Positions 1 to 5,928 are shown, counted from the first letter of the stretch. The stretch: DNA of 6,324 nucleotides from Bacillota bacterium (GCA_021816665.1 JAKAXI010000118.1:1-6324), one strand, 5' to 3'. The notes: generated by a model not told the origin, from the letters alone. A program made the numbers and translations.

Positions 1-705
1 CTCTCCGGGTTTTTTCGGCGGAACAGGCTCAAACGGCCATTTGTCTGCAATCGTGGCTAATATCTCGTCCGCTGGGACCACATCGTCGAGGCGCCAGCCG
101 TTGGTATTGCCGACGTCCATGTATTCGATAAAGCGGACTGTTGCCCCACTCTTGCGAAAGTGCTCAGCCATGTCCGTAATTTCGCTGTCATTGACGCCTC
201 GTTTCACAACCATGTTCACTTTTACGGGATCAAGGCCGGCACTTTGTGCTGCTTCGATAGCAGCGAGAACGCGTGATGCCGGGAATCGCACGTCGTTCAT
301 CCGCATAAACGTGTCGTCATGAACGGAATCGAGGCTGACGGTAACACGTTGAAGACCCGCCTCACGAAGTTCTCGTGCCCGCTGCAAAGTGAGCAACGAC
401 CCGTTCGTCGTCATGGCGATGTCTTCAATCCCAGGAATTTTCGCGAGCATGCGGACAAGCTCAGGCAGATCGCGGCGCAGCAGCGGTTCTCCACCGGTCA
501 ATCGCACTTTCTGAACTCCCTCTGCCGCGAACAGCGCTGCAAGTCTTGCGATCTCTTCAAACGTCAGCAGTTCTTCGTGGGGCAAAAATGCAAAATCGGG
601 TCCGAAAACTTCACGTGGCATGCAGTACCTGCAACGGAAGTTGCAACGGTCGGTCACTGAAATACGCAAGTCCTGCATGGGGCGATTGAGCGCATCTGTT
701 AACAC
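1..705 (-). CDS. moaA: GTP 3',8-cyclase MoaA, N-terminal part (cut by window edge)
   Basis: Radical SAM enzyme that converts GTP to 3',8-cyclo-GTP with MoaC's help in the first step of molybdenum cofactor synthesis, in the cytoplasm. Read from the ATG at 711, the frame stays open for 237 codons to the window edge; the family is about 330-340 residues, so roughly the last 100, including the C-terminal [4Fe-4S] cluster cysteines, lie outside. The radical SAM cluster motif Cx3Cx2C is at residues 23, 27 and 30 ([11 protein letters not shown]), followed by GPDF and the SAM-binding TGGEP near 72-76, then TTNGS and VSLDS. The start is uncertain: the ATG at 711 directly abuts the purine run AAAGGGGGG, while the GTG at codon 3 (705-703) sits 6 nt after it, so GTG 705 is preferred. 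It diverges from the phospholipase gene. Identification is very secure; only the start is in doubt. Confidence 0.96.
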   Translation of the reverse strand, partial: MLTDALNRPMQDLRISVTDRCNFRCRYCMPREVFGPDFAFLPHEELLTFEEIARLAALFAAEGVQKVRLTGGEPLLRRDLPELVRMLAKIPGIEDIAMTTNGSLLTLQRARELREAGLQRVTVSLDSVHDDTFMRMNDVRFPASRVLAAIEAAQSAGLDPVKVNMVVKRGVNDSEITDMAEHFRKSGATVRFIEYMDVGNTNGWRLDDVVPADEILATIADKWPFEPVPPKKPGE

Positions 706-711
706 CACCAT

Positions 712-720
712 CCCCCCTTT
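712..720 (-). promoter_or_regulatory. moaA ribosome binding site, decides the start
   Basis: The run AAAGGGGGG on the minus strand ends at the base just before ATG 711, leaving no spacer for that codon. The in-frame GTG at 705-703 is 6 nt downstream, a normal spacing, and is the likelier start; GTG 708 is an intermediate option. The three choices differ by only two residues. Confidence 0.6.
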
Positions 721-725
721 CCCAC

Positions 726-734
726 ATTATATCA
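726..734 (-). promoter_or_regulatory. extended -10 promoter of moaA
   Basis: The minus strand reads TGATATAAT: a perfect TATAAT (731-726) preceded by the TGn extension (734-732). At 17 bp spacing the -35 hexamer would be GTGGAG, a poor match, as is usual for extended -10 promoters. The predicted transcription start, about 7 nt downstream, is near 718-720, which would give moaA a leader of only about 15 nt. Confidence 0.65.
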
Positions 735-774
735 GACAGGCAAGCCACCTCCACTTGGATCGTCTATTCCGGAA

Positions 775-802
775 ATGAGACAACCTATGCAAAGCATATA
801 GT
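775..802 (+). promoter_or_regulatory. possible SigA promoter of the patatin-like gene
   Basis: ATGAGA (775-780, 4 of 6 match to TTGACA) and TATAGT (797-802, 5 of 6 match to TATAAT) are separated by 16 bp. Transcription would start near 809 and leave a leader of about 27 nt carrying the ribosome binding site at 821-828. The -35 match is weak. A small dyad, TATGC-AAA-GCATA at 786-798, overlaps the spacer and the first bases of the -10 box. Confidence 0.35.
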
Positions 803-820
803 TGACTTGGTTAGTTGACG

Positions 821-828
821 AGGAGGTG
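821..828 (+). promoter_or_regulatory. ribosome binding site of the patatin-like gene
   Basis: AGGAGGTG is a near-perfect Shine-Dalgarno sequence 7 nt before the GTG at 836. It fixes that GTG as the start and rules out the in-frame TTG at 815, which lies upstream of the site. Confidence 0.85.
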
Positions 829-835
829 TCCGTCT

Positions 836-1813
836 GTGCCTACTTCAGGGCGGCTCGGTCTTGCGCTCAGTGGCGGCGCACTCAAGGCTTCTGCTCATGT
901 GGGGATTTTATCCGCCCTCAACAAGCTCGGTATCTATCCCGACGTTGTGGCTGGAACCTCGGCTGGGTCGTTTGTGGCCGCTGCATATGCTCACGGACTG
1001 CGATCCGATGACTTTGCAGAGGTGCTCAGTCGGTTTCCTGGGCGAAAGTTGCTTGACTACGGATTTCCCCTTACGTCTGCGCTGTGGAATTTGCTCACTG
1101 ATCCACTTCGAAAACGCGGACATGTTCCTAGATTACCGAACGGACTCTTGCGCGGTCGGCGTTTACAGCGATACGTATCATCTGTTCTACAACAGGTTCC
1201 ACCGAGGGGGGCAACCATTCCTTTTCACGTCATCGCAACTGACCTGTGGACAGGTAAACCTGTTTCATTCACAAATGATGACAATGCGATTGCACAGGGG
1301 CTCGGTCAGCCGATCGACGACCTAGCGCAAGTGATTGTCGCGAGTTGCTCTCTGCCAGGCATCTTCACTCCAGTCAACCTATCCCCTTGGTTGCTGGCGG
1401 ACGGCGCTTGTCGCCATTATGTGCCGGTTCGAGTGCTGCAAGATGTAGGTTGTGAAAAGGTGATCGCGGTGAATTTGTATCGTCTTGACGACAGCTGGGC
1501 TCCGCAGTCGTTTGCTCATGTGCTTTCGCGTAGCTACGACATTTTACTGCAAGATGCAGTGGAAAACGACATGACGGGTCCGAACGTCTATGTTCTTGCG
1601 CCTGACGTGGGAAACTTTACGTGGGTGTCATTCGATCAAATGGAAAACGGGGTTCGGGCAGGGGAAGCAGCAGTCCATCGCCACAAGGAGGAGATTAAAG
1701 CGTTTCTGGAGCGACCTCTCCTGCGAAAAGAAGCAGGGCGAAAACCTCAGAGTCCGAGATTTTCGCCCGCTCCATCGCTTCACATCAACGGCCAGTCGGC
1801 TGTACACCGATAA
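836..1813 (+). CDS. patatin-like phospholipase family protein
   Basis: Predicted serine acyl hydrolase with a Ser-Asp dyad (325 residues from GTG 836), of the RssA/NTE/YlbK type, acting on phospholipids or lysophospholipids; its true substrate cannot be told from sequence. Seen in order: oxyanion loop region LSGGALKASAHVG (residues 11-23), nucleophile elbow AGTSAGS with Ser42, the conserved ATDLWTGKPVSF strand (about 134-145), ASCSLPGIFTPV (about 169-180), and the ADGA motif with catalytic Asp189. The family's usual oxyanion loop is GGGxKG or GGGxRG; here two of its glycines are alanine. No signal peptide or membrane segment is evident, so it is probably cytoplasmic or peripheral. The last 30 or so residues are basic and Pro/Ser-rich, beyond the usual domain. 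It converges on ndk with 7 nt between stop codons, and its 3' end contains a hairpin that probably terminates the opposing transcript. Confidence 0.92.
   Translation: MPTSGRLGLALSGGALKASAHVGILSALNKLGIYPDVVAGTSAGSFVAAAYAHGLRSDDFAEVLSRFPGRKLLDYGFPLTSALWNLLTDPLRKRGHVPRLPNGLLRGRRLQRYVSSVLQQVPPRGATIPFHVIATDLWTGKPVSFTNDDNAIAQGLGQPIDDLAQVIVASCSLPGIFTPVNLSPWLLADGACRHYVPVRVLQDVGCEKVIAVNLYRLDDSWAPQSFAHVLSRSYDILLQDAVENDMTGPNVYVLAPDVGNFTWVSFDQMENGVRAGEAAVHRHKEEIKAFLERPLLRKEAGRKPQSPRFSPAPSLHINGQSAVHR
1736..1768 (-). terminator. probable terminator of the hepS-menG-hepT-ndk transcript, inside the patatin-like gene
   Basis: On the minus strand GGGCGAAAATCTC pairs with GAGGTTTTCGCCC around a 7-nt loop, 13 pairs including one U-G wobble. 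It starts 52 nt beyond the ndk stop codon and is followed by TGCTTCTTTTCGC, a moderate U-rich tail. On the plus strand the wobble becomes a C-A mismatch, so the stem is better in the minus-strand RNA. The stem lies wholly inside the coding end of the converging gene. The tail is not a clean U run, which lowers confidence. Confidence 0.55.
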
Positions 1814-1820
1814 GGTGTCG

Positions 1821-2270
1821 TTACCGCACCCAGACGTCGACTGACTTGTCGTAGCTCGAAAAGCCGTCCGGGAACCACAGCGACAATTCGCGAGCGGCGC
1901 TTTCTGGTGAGTCCGAACCGTGGACGATGTTCATTCCGATACTCTGTGCAAAGTCTCCGCGGATGGTGCCGGGCGCAGCTTCGGCAGGATTGGTTTTGCC
2001 CATCATGCTGCGGGCGACGGCAATTACTCCCTCGCCTTCCCAAACCATGGCAAAAACCGGTGAAGACGTGATGAATTGCACCAATTCTCCGAAAAACGGA
2101 CGCTCTTTGTGTTCAGCATAGTGTTGTTCTGCGAGTTGGGTAGGAACCTGCATGAGTTTTGCACCGAGCAGTTTAAAGCCCTTTTTCTCGAACCGCTGCA
2201 CGATTTCCCCCACGAGTCCGCGTTGTACGCCATCTGGTTTTACCATCAAAAACGTCTGTTCAACTGCCAT
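1821..2270 (-). CDS. ndk: nucleoside diphosphate kinase
   Basis: Cytoplasmic enzyme that moves the gamma phosphate from ATP to other (d)NDPs through a phosphohistidine, keeping NTP and dNTP pools in balance. The 149 residues match the usual bacterial length. Visible features are the N-terminal [13 protein letters not shown] with ATP-contacting Lys11, the mid-domain VWEGEGVI and [17 protein letters not shown], and the active-site NIVHGSDS with catalytic His117. The ATG at 2270 is chosen because AAGGAGTG lies 9 nt upstream and the protein then begins as family members do; an upstream in-frame GTG at 2282 overlaps that ribosome binding site. It follows hepT by 30 nt on the same strand with no terminator between, so it is probably the last gene of the hepS operon, as in Bacillus. 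Confidence 0.97.
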   Translation of the reverse strand: MAVEQTFLMVKPDGVQRGLVGEIVQRFEKKGFKLLGAKLMQVPTQLAEQHYAEHKERPFFGELVQFITSSPVFAMVWEGEGVIAVARSMMGKTNPAEAAPGTIRGDFAQSIGMNIVHGSDSPESAARELSLWFPDGFSSYDKSVDVWVR

Positions 2271-2300
2271 GTTTACATACACTCCTTGTGAATGGGTTAG

Positions 2301-3266
2301 TTAGCTCATTCGAGCATTGACAAATTGCGCCACGCTAGCCAAGTCGGTCCGCAGTTGTCCGGTTTCCAACTGATCAAGCAACACCATGGCTTTCTCCATG
2401 TAGCGCCGAGCCAAATCGCGTGCAAACGGCAGTCCGTCAGAGCGCCGCACTAAATCCAACGCCCGGTCAATATCCGAGCCGTGCATGGACGGCTGAACAG
2501 TGGCCCGAAGTACTTCACCCACGGCAGACTCCCGCGCGGCGTGTAACGCTGGAAGGGTCAAGTTCCCTTGGCGCAAATCACCTCCGACCGGTTTCCCGAC
2601 TACATCCGCGTCTGCGACATAATCCAGAACATCGTCCGTAATCTGAAAGGCCATACCTGTATAGTAGCCAAATCGGCGCAGTACGCGGACACTTTCTGGC
2701 GCTGCGCCAGCAGCCACTGCACCAAGCGAGCAACTGACGGAGATGAGTAGTGCCGTCTTGCGCTCCACGCGTCGCAGATAGCGTCGGAGGGACTGGCGCC
2801 AGTTATAAAAGTCCTGAATCTGCTCAATTTCACCTTCGCACATCCTCACGATGGCATCCGACATTTCACGGTGAATCTGCAGATTCGGAATTTGCGTCAG
2901 CAACCCCAGTGCCCTGCCAAGCAGGTAGTCCCCAGCGTACATGGCTGCTAAGTTTCCCCACTTTGCACGCACAGTCGGCCGACCGCGTCGAGTCTGTGCG
3001 TCGTCAATCACGTCGTCATGAACCAGAGTTGCCATGTGAATCATTTCAACCGCCGCTGCAAGTGGAATCACCCAGTCCGCATCCATGTCTCCAAAACGGC
3101 TGCACATCAGTACGAATAAGGGGCGAATCCGTTTGCCGCCGGCGTTCAACAACTCTGCGTTGGCTTGCGTCAACTCTGCATTTTGGCCCTTCACTTGTTC
3201 GCTCAACAGAGCTTCTACGGCCTGCATATCACTGTGGTAGCGATCCAACACCGCCTGGATATCCAT
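2301..3266 (-). CDS. hepT: heptaprenyl diphosphate synthase component II (catalytic subunit)
   Basis: Catalytic subunit of the two-part synthase that adds isopentenyl units to farnesyl diphosphate to make the C35 side chain of menaquinone-7. 321 residues, the usual length for trans-prenyltransferases of this kind. Visible are GGKRIRP (43-49), the first aspartate-rich motif in LVHDDVIDD (DDVID 84-88), RRGRPTVRAKW, the GEIEQIQD helix, KTALLISVSC, and the second motif DDVLD (211-215) followed by GKPVGGDLRQGNLTLP. Chain length is set jointly with HepS, so C35 is inferred from the gene pair. The start at ATG 3266 lies 7 nt after the menG stop; the best Shine-Dalgarno (AAAGGTGG, 3289-3282) is about 15 nt upstream inside menG, so translation is likely coupled to menG. 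A longer reading from 3347 would add 27 unfamily-like residues overlapping menG and is not supported. Confidence 0.95.
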   Translation of the reverse strand: MDIQAVLDRYHSDMQAVEALLSEQVKGQNAELTQANAELLNAGGKRIRPLFVLMCSRFGDMDADWVIPLAAAVEMIHMATLVHDDVIDDAQTRRGRPTVRAKWGNLAAMYAGDYLLGRALGLLTQIPNLQIHREMSDAIVRMCEGEIEQIQDFYNWRQSLRRYLRRVERKTALLISVSCSLGAVAAGAAPESVRVLRRFGYYTGMAFQITDDVLDYVADADVVGKPVGGDLRQGNLTLPALHAARESAVGEVLRATVQPSMHGSDIDRALDLVRRSDGLPFARDLARRYMEKAMVLLDQLETGQLRTDLASVAQFVNARMS

Positions 3267-3273
3267 CTCGGTC

Positions 3274-3996
3274 TCAGTCCGCCACCTTTCGGCCGATGTG
3301 TAGCGCCGCAATCCCGCCCGTGAGTGGGTAACTCTTGATGTCCACAAGCCCTGCTTGTGAAAACAAACTTTCCAGAGCCAACCGGTCAGGAAAATTCGTC
3401 AACGATTCGGGCAACCAAGCGTACTGTTCCTTCGCGCCGGCTACGAGCCCTCCGATCGTCGGGAGGATGCGATAAAAATAGAAATAGTACAGGGTTCTAA
3501 ACGGTGGCCACTCGGGTTTGGATAACTCAAGGGATACGACTTGTCCACCTGGTTTCACGACGCGGGTCATTTCGCGGAGAACAGTCAGAATGTCCGGCAC
3601 GTTGCGCAATGCGAAGCCAATCGTCGCGACGTCATAGGTATTATCAGCAAACGGCAGGGCCATGGCGTCTCCGTGGATGAAGCGCACCGTATTCTGCAAT
3701 GACGGTCGATCAATGAGTTTGACCTCTGCAACATCAAGCATCTCTCGCGTGAAGTCAATGCCGTCAACATGCCCTGTCGGTCCAACAGCCTCGGCTAATG
3801 AAAAGGTCCAGTCACCAGTTCCTGCCGCAACATCGAGCGCACTTTGCCCGGGCTGAATCTGAATATGATTCATGGCAAAACGTCGCCAGCGTTTATGCTG
3901 TTGGAAAGACAACAGGGAGTTCATCAGGTCGTAGCGCTTCGCGATGCGTGAGAAGACTTGATTGACGTACGCCGCCTTGTTCTGTTGCGCGTTCAT
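3274..3996 (-). CDS. menG: demethylmenaquinone methyltransferase (MenG/UbiE family)
   Basis: SAM-dependent C-methyltransferase of the UbiE/COQ5 family that turns 2-demethylmenaquinone into menaquinone, the last step of the pathway (called menH or gerCB in older Bacillus work). 240 residues, the family's usual size. Visible: FSRIAKRYDLMNSLLS near the N-terminus (15-30), the SAM-binding motif LDVAAGTGDW (54-63), HGDAMALPFADNTYD (108-122), the family signature GFALRNVPD (127-135), RVVKPGG (145-151), and LELSKP, then the aromatic YYFYFYRILPTIGG stretch likely near the membrane or quinone. Its ATG overlaps the hepS stop as ATGA and is preceded by GGAGGG with 9 nt spacing. With no ubiquinone genes present and HepS/HepT on either side, menaquinone rather than ubiquinone is the expected substrate. 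Confidence 0.97.
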   Translation of the reverse strand: MNAQQNKAAYVNQVFSRIAKRYDLMNSLLSFQQHKRWRRFAMNHIQIQPGQSALDVAAGTGDWTFSLAEAVGPTGHVDGIDFTREMLDVAEVKLIDRPSLQNTVRFIHGDAMALPFADNTYDVATIGFALRNVPDILTVLREMTRVVKPGGQVVSLELSKPEWPPFRTLYYFYFYRILPTIGGLVAGAKEQYAWLPESLTNFPDRLALESLFSQAGLVDIKSYPLTGGIAALHIGRKVAD

Positions 3997-4733
3997 CCCC
4001 GATTGCCCTCCAAGTATGTATGGCTTTCAAACCGCTCGCGAAGAGGTACGAAGAACTCTTCGACAAACGAGGCGACAGGCTCGAGCACAAAGCTAACTGG
4101 TCCCGTGAATTGGGCAATCGCAACCGATAGCCAGTCAAATACCTGTCTTGCGCTAAAATGCGGATGTTCGCCGCCACGGTAAAAGTCTTCATTTGCCACA
4201 TAGGCGCGGACGACAGGGCGAAGGCGGTCTACTTCCCCGGCATTCTCGGGTAAGAAATGTCGCGCCAATGCGTAGAGAAGTTCCCCTTCCACGGTCTCCC
4301 GCAGGTCCATGTAGTGTTCCGGCAGCACAGATAAACTAGATGTCTGCAGCAAGGTTACCTTCGCCTCATTAATCCTACAAACGGCATTGCTGAGCCGGGA
4401 AATGACGTCAAGCCGACCCGCTCGTGCCAACAGCCAATAGTAGCGACTGCTGTCGTAGTCACCCGCCAGGACTGTCAGTTGCCGCCGTCGGTCTGACACC
4501 CGGTTGACGTCTTCGTGGATCGACAAGCCCTGCGCCAACAGCAACAAGGCTTCGACTACAACCTTGGCTTCTGCTAGTGGAACGCTTGCCGCTTCGAGGA
4601 TGGCGCGCGATACCCCAAAATGGAATCGGCTCGCTGCCTGTTGAATCTGATTCGCAGCGAGAAACGGGTGATGCATATATTGTTGTAGGTTTGCATTCAC
4701 GTCGTCAAAGTGAAGTCGCTGCGCCTCGCTCAT
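3993..4733 (-). CDS. hepS: heptaprenyl diphosphate synthase component I (regulatory subunit)
   Basis: Non-catalytic partner of HepT; the two together form the heptaprenyl diphosphate synthase for the menaquinone side chain (gerCA in older Bacillus work). It lacks the aspartate-rich catalytic motifs, as expected. Recognisable family features are MHHPFLAANQ near the N-terminus, SIHEDVNR (71-78) and the strongly conserved RQLTVLAGDY (84-93). From ATG 4733 it has 246 residues, near the roughly 250 of Bacillus HepS. The frame can be read back to an ATG at 4805, but that ATG lies inside the TATAAT of the promoter and would not be in the transcript. GGAGG lies 12 nt before ATG 4733; the in-frame GTG at 4757, 5 nt after AGAGGTGG, is a credible alternative adding 8 residues. 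The gene overlaps menG by 4 nt. Confidence 0.9.
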   Translation of the reverse strand: MSEAQRLHFDDVNANLQQYMHHPFLAANQIQQAASRFHFGVSRAILEAASVPLAEAKVVVEALLLLAQGLSIHEDVNRVSDRRRQLTVLAGDYDSSRYYWLLARAGRLDVISRLSNAVCRINEAKVTLLQTSSLSVLPEHYMDLRETVEGELLYALARHFLPENAGEVDRLRPVVRAYVANEDFYRGGEHPHFSARQVFDWLSVAIAQFTGPVSFVLEPVASFVEEFFVPLRERFESHTYLEGNRG

Positions 4734-4803
4734 GCCGTTAGATTGCCTCCATGCCACTTGTTCCACCTCTACAGACCCGCGCGTACCGCCCCTGACCACG
4801 CTC

Positions 4804-4812
4804 ATTATAGCA
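4804..4812 (-). promoter_or_regulatory. extended -10 promoter of the hepS-menG-hepT-ndk operon
   Basis: The minus strand reads TGCTATAAT: a perfect -10 box (4809-4804) with the TGn extension (4812-4810). No good -35 box is found at 16-18 bp. It lies in the 123-nt mtrB-hepS gap and predicts a start near 4797, giving a leader of about 60 nt to ATG 4733. No terminator separates mtrB from hepS, so readthrough from mtrB can add to this promoter. Confidence 0.65.
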
Positions 4813-4856
4813 CAGGCAGTCCGCCGTATCGGTGCCCTGAGTTTCCGTCTCGTTGG

Positions 4857-5090
4857 TTAATCTTCTACGGTAGGAATCGTGCCGTGTTTGGTGTATAGGA
4901 TGGCCCTGCCGCGAATTTTCATCGCTGAGGTGTGTTCTGTAAACTGCGCGATCATCACCTCACCGCGGTCAAGTTTCTCAGTGTGGTGAAACTTTGTCTC
5001 GCTGCCGCGTGTCATACCAATAACTTGTACACCGTTCTCCAGTGCTCGAATGATGAAGTACTCGCCTAGCACGGTAGTAGTATCCGCCAT
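4857..5090 (-). CDS. mtrB: trp RNA-binding attenuation protein (TRAP)
   Basis: Small protein that assembles into an 11-membered ring and, when loaded with tryptophan, binds spaced GAG/UAG triplets in RNA to stop transcription or translation of trp genes. 77 residues against 75 in B. subtilis. The core [17 protein letters not shown] and [14 protein letters not shown] is nearly identical to Bacillus TRAP. The RNA-contacting Lys-Lys-Arg set is present as Lys39, Lys58 and Arg60 (37, 56 and 58 in Bacillus), and the threonine/histidine-rich tryptophan pocket is intact, so full activity is expected. ATG 5090 follows GGAGG by 7 nt. In Bacillus it is paired with folE; here it follows a tRNA-Pro gene and its terminator. 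I see no clear promoter of its own in 5091-5171, so it may depend on readthrough. The hepS leader has no regular GAG/UAG array, so the targets are probably elsewhere. Confidence 0.96.
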   Translation of the reverse strand: MADTTTVLGEYFIIRALENGVQVIGMTRGSETKFHHTEKLDRGEVMIAQFTEHTSAMKIRGRAILYTKHGTIPTVED

Positions 5091-5171
5091 CGCCCTTCCT
5101 CCCCGTCCTGCTCCATCTTCGAACCGTTTGCGTCCGGAGCTCCAACTTGAAGTGTCTTAATCACAGAGCCG

Positions 5172-5206
5172 CTCGAACGAAAAACCAGCGTGCAACACGC
5201 TGGTTT
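5172..5206 (-). terminator. terminator after tRNA-Pro
   Basis: On the minus strand an 11-bp perfect stem (AAACCAGCGTG / CACGCTGGTTT, 5206-5182) with a 3-nt loop leads into TTTTTCGTTCG. The hairpin starts 2 nt after the tRNA CCA end. The U run is short and interrupted, so some readthrough into mtrB is plausible. Confidence 0.8.
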
Positions 5207-5208
5207 CG

Positions 5209-5285
5209 TGGTCGGAATGCCGGGATTTGAACCCGGGACCTCTACCTCCCCAAGGTAGCGCGCTACCAGGCTGCGCTACATCCCG
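5209..5285 (-). tRNA. tRNA-Pro (anticodon GGG)
   Basis: 77-nt tRNA with CCA encoded in the gene. Acceptor CGGGATG pairs with CATTCCG (one G-U), followed by discriminator A and CCA. The D arm contains the usual AGCGCAGCCTGGTAGCGC. The anticodon stem CTACC/GGTAG encloses the loop TTGGGGA, giving anticodon GGG, which reads proline codons CCC and CCU. The T arm is CCGGG-TTCAAAT-CCCGG. It has its own promoter and terminator and stands alone between hup and mtrB, on their strand. Confidence 0.97.
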
Positions 5286-5306
5286 CTATTCTTACGTGCA
5301 TGTGCC

Positions 5307-5335
5307 ATTATAAACGAATTCCACTGGCAGTGCAA
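5307..5335 (-). promoter_or_regulatory. SigA-type promoter of tRNA-Pro
   Basis: TTGCAC (5335-5330) and a perfect TATAAT (5312-5307) are separated by exactly 17 bp on the minus strand. Transcription would start near 5300, leaving about 15 nt to be trimmed from the 5' side of the tRNA. The promoter lies in the 85-nt gap after hup, where no clear hup terminator is seen. Confidence 0.75.
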
Positions 5336-5370
5336 CGCGAAGACGGGTGTCGAGGAGCGAGCCATATAAA

Positions 5371-5643
5371 TTACCGAATGCCTTCTCTAAGCGTTTTTCC
5401 AGCTCGAAACGCTGGAATTTTACTGGCAGCAATTTCAATCGTTTCACCAGTCTGTGGATTGCGGCCCGTTCTTGCCGCTCGTTCCCGAATTTCAAAATTC
5501 CCGAAACCAACCAACTGGACTTTCTCGCCTTTTCCGAGTGCCTCCGAGATCACGTCAAACACCGCGTCGACGGCCGCGGACGCCTCTTTTTTGGAGAGTT
5601 CTGCCCGTTCGGAAACAGCTTGTACGAGTTCTGTCTTGTTCAC
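5371..5643 (-). CDS. hup: HU-family DNA-binding protein
   Basis: Small basic histone-like protein that binds and bends DNA as a dimer and compacts the nucleoid (hbs in B. subtilis). 90 residues from GTG 5643, as usual for HU. Visible: the start [12 protein letters not shown] matching Bacillus NKTELI, the helical [18 protein letters not shown], then the HU signature [21 protein letters not shown] (46-66), with RNP (61-63) at the tip of the DNA-intercalating arm. The start is chosen because AAGAGGTGA lies 8 nt upstream; a longer reading from GTG 5673 would add 10 residues not found in the family. It sits between spoIVA and the tRNA gene, the same neighbourhood as Bacillus hbs. Confidence 0.96.
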   Translation of the reverse strand: MNKTELVQAVSERAELSKKEASAAVDAVFDVISEALGKGEKVQLVGFGNFEIRERAARTGRNPQTGETIEIAASKIPAFRAGKTLREGIR

Positions 5644-5651
5644 TGTCGTGG

Positions 5652-5660
5652 TCACCTCTT
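5652..5660 (-). promoter_or_regulatory. ribosome binding site of hup, decides the start
   Basis: AAGAGGTGA differs from the ideal AAGGAGGTGA by one missing G and lies 8 nt before GTG 5643. The two upstream in-frame GTG codons, at 5655 and 5673, lie inside or before it. Confidence 0.75.
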
Positions 5661-5737
5661 TTGATTGCTTCACCCGCCAAGGGGAGCGTCTCTGTGAAAC
5701 TGTGAGTTCTATTACCGTTGTCTCCAGAATGCGGACT

Positions 5738-5766
5738 TTTATACCTTCACCGAGAGATTTTTATAA
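5738..5766 (-). promoter_or_regulatory. possible hup promoter
   Basis: TTATAA (5766-5761) and TATAAA (5743-5738) are spaced by 17 bp on the minus strand. The -10 matches 5 of 6, the -35 only 3 of 6. It would give a leader of about 90 nt. I found no better candidate between the spoIVA hairpin and hup, and no recognisable sporulation sigma-factor site. Confidence 0.35.
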
Positions 5767-5840
5767 CCTCGCTCAGTCTGTAAGGAATTGCGTGACGACA
5801 GGGTTTCTTTGAACGGCACAACCTGTCTAACGTAATCAAG

Positions 5841-5864
5841 GGCGGCCTCTCCCTAGAGGCCGCC
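5841..5864 (-). terminator. terminator hairpin after spoIVA
   Basis: A perfect 10-bp GC-rich stem (GGCGGCCTCT / AGAGGCCGCC) with a 4-nt loop starts 64 nt after the spoIVA stop. On the minus strand it is followed by CTTGATTACG, a poor U tract; on the plus strand no U tract follows at all. It is the only strong hairpin in the 285-nt gap to hup, so it is called as the spoIVA terminator with moderate confidence. Confidence 0.6.
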
Positions 5865-5928
5865 AATCGGTCAGTTGTCTTGTGCGACTGCAATCTCCGA
5901 GTCTGGCACTCTAGCTGCGACGTGCATG

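Noticed and set aside
41..660. Two plus-strand open frames overlapping moaA.
   Set aside because: Both are antisense to clearly conserved radical SAM coding sequence and show no domain or ribosome binding site.
2750..3331. Long plus-strand open frame of 193 codons opposite hepT.
   Set aside because: It is antisense to conserved hepT and menG coding sequence, is rich in Ser/Pro/Arg as antisense frames often are, and has no recognisable domain.
3893..4201. Open frame of 102 codons on the minus strand inside hepS and menG.
   Set aside because: It lies in another frame across two well-identified genes, has no ribosome binding site and resembles no known protein; it is a shadow frame.
4734..4797. 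GAG/UAG triplets in the hepS leader as a possible TRAP binding site.
   Set aside because: The triplets are few and irregularly spaced; TRAP sites need many NAG repeats spaced mostly by 2-3 nt. The mtrB leader fails the same test.
5322..5333. Small inverted repeat CACTGGCAGTG after hup as a terminator.
   Set aside because: Only a 4-bp stem with a 3-nt loop and no U tract; it overlaps the tRNA promoter spacer and -35 box.
5300..5812. Plus-strand open frames opposite hup and its leader.
   Set aside because: They run antisense to hup and its regulatory region with no start signals or family features.
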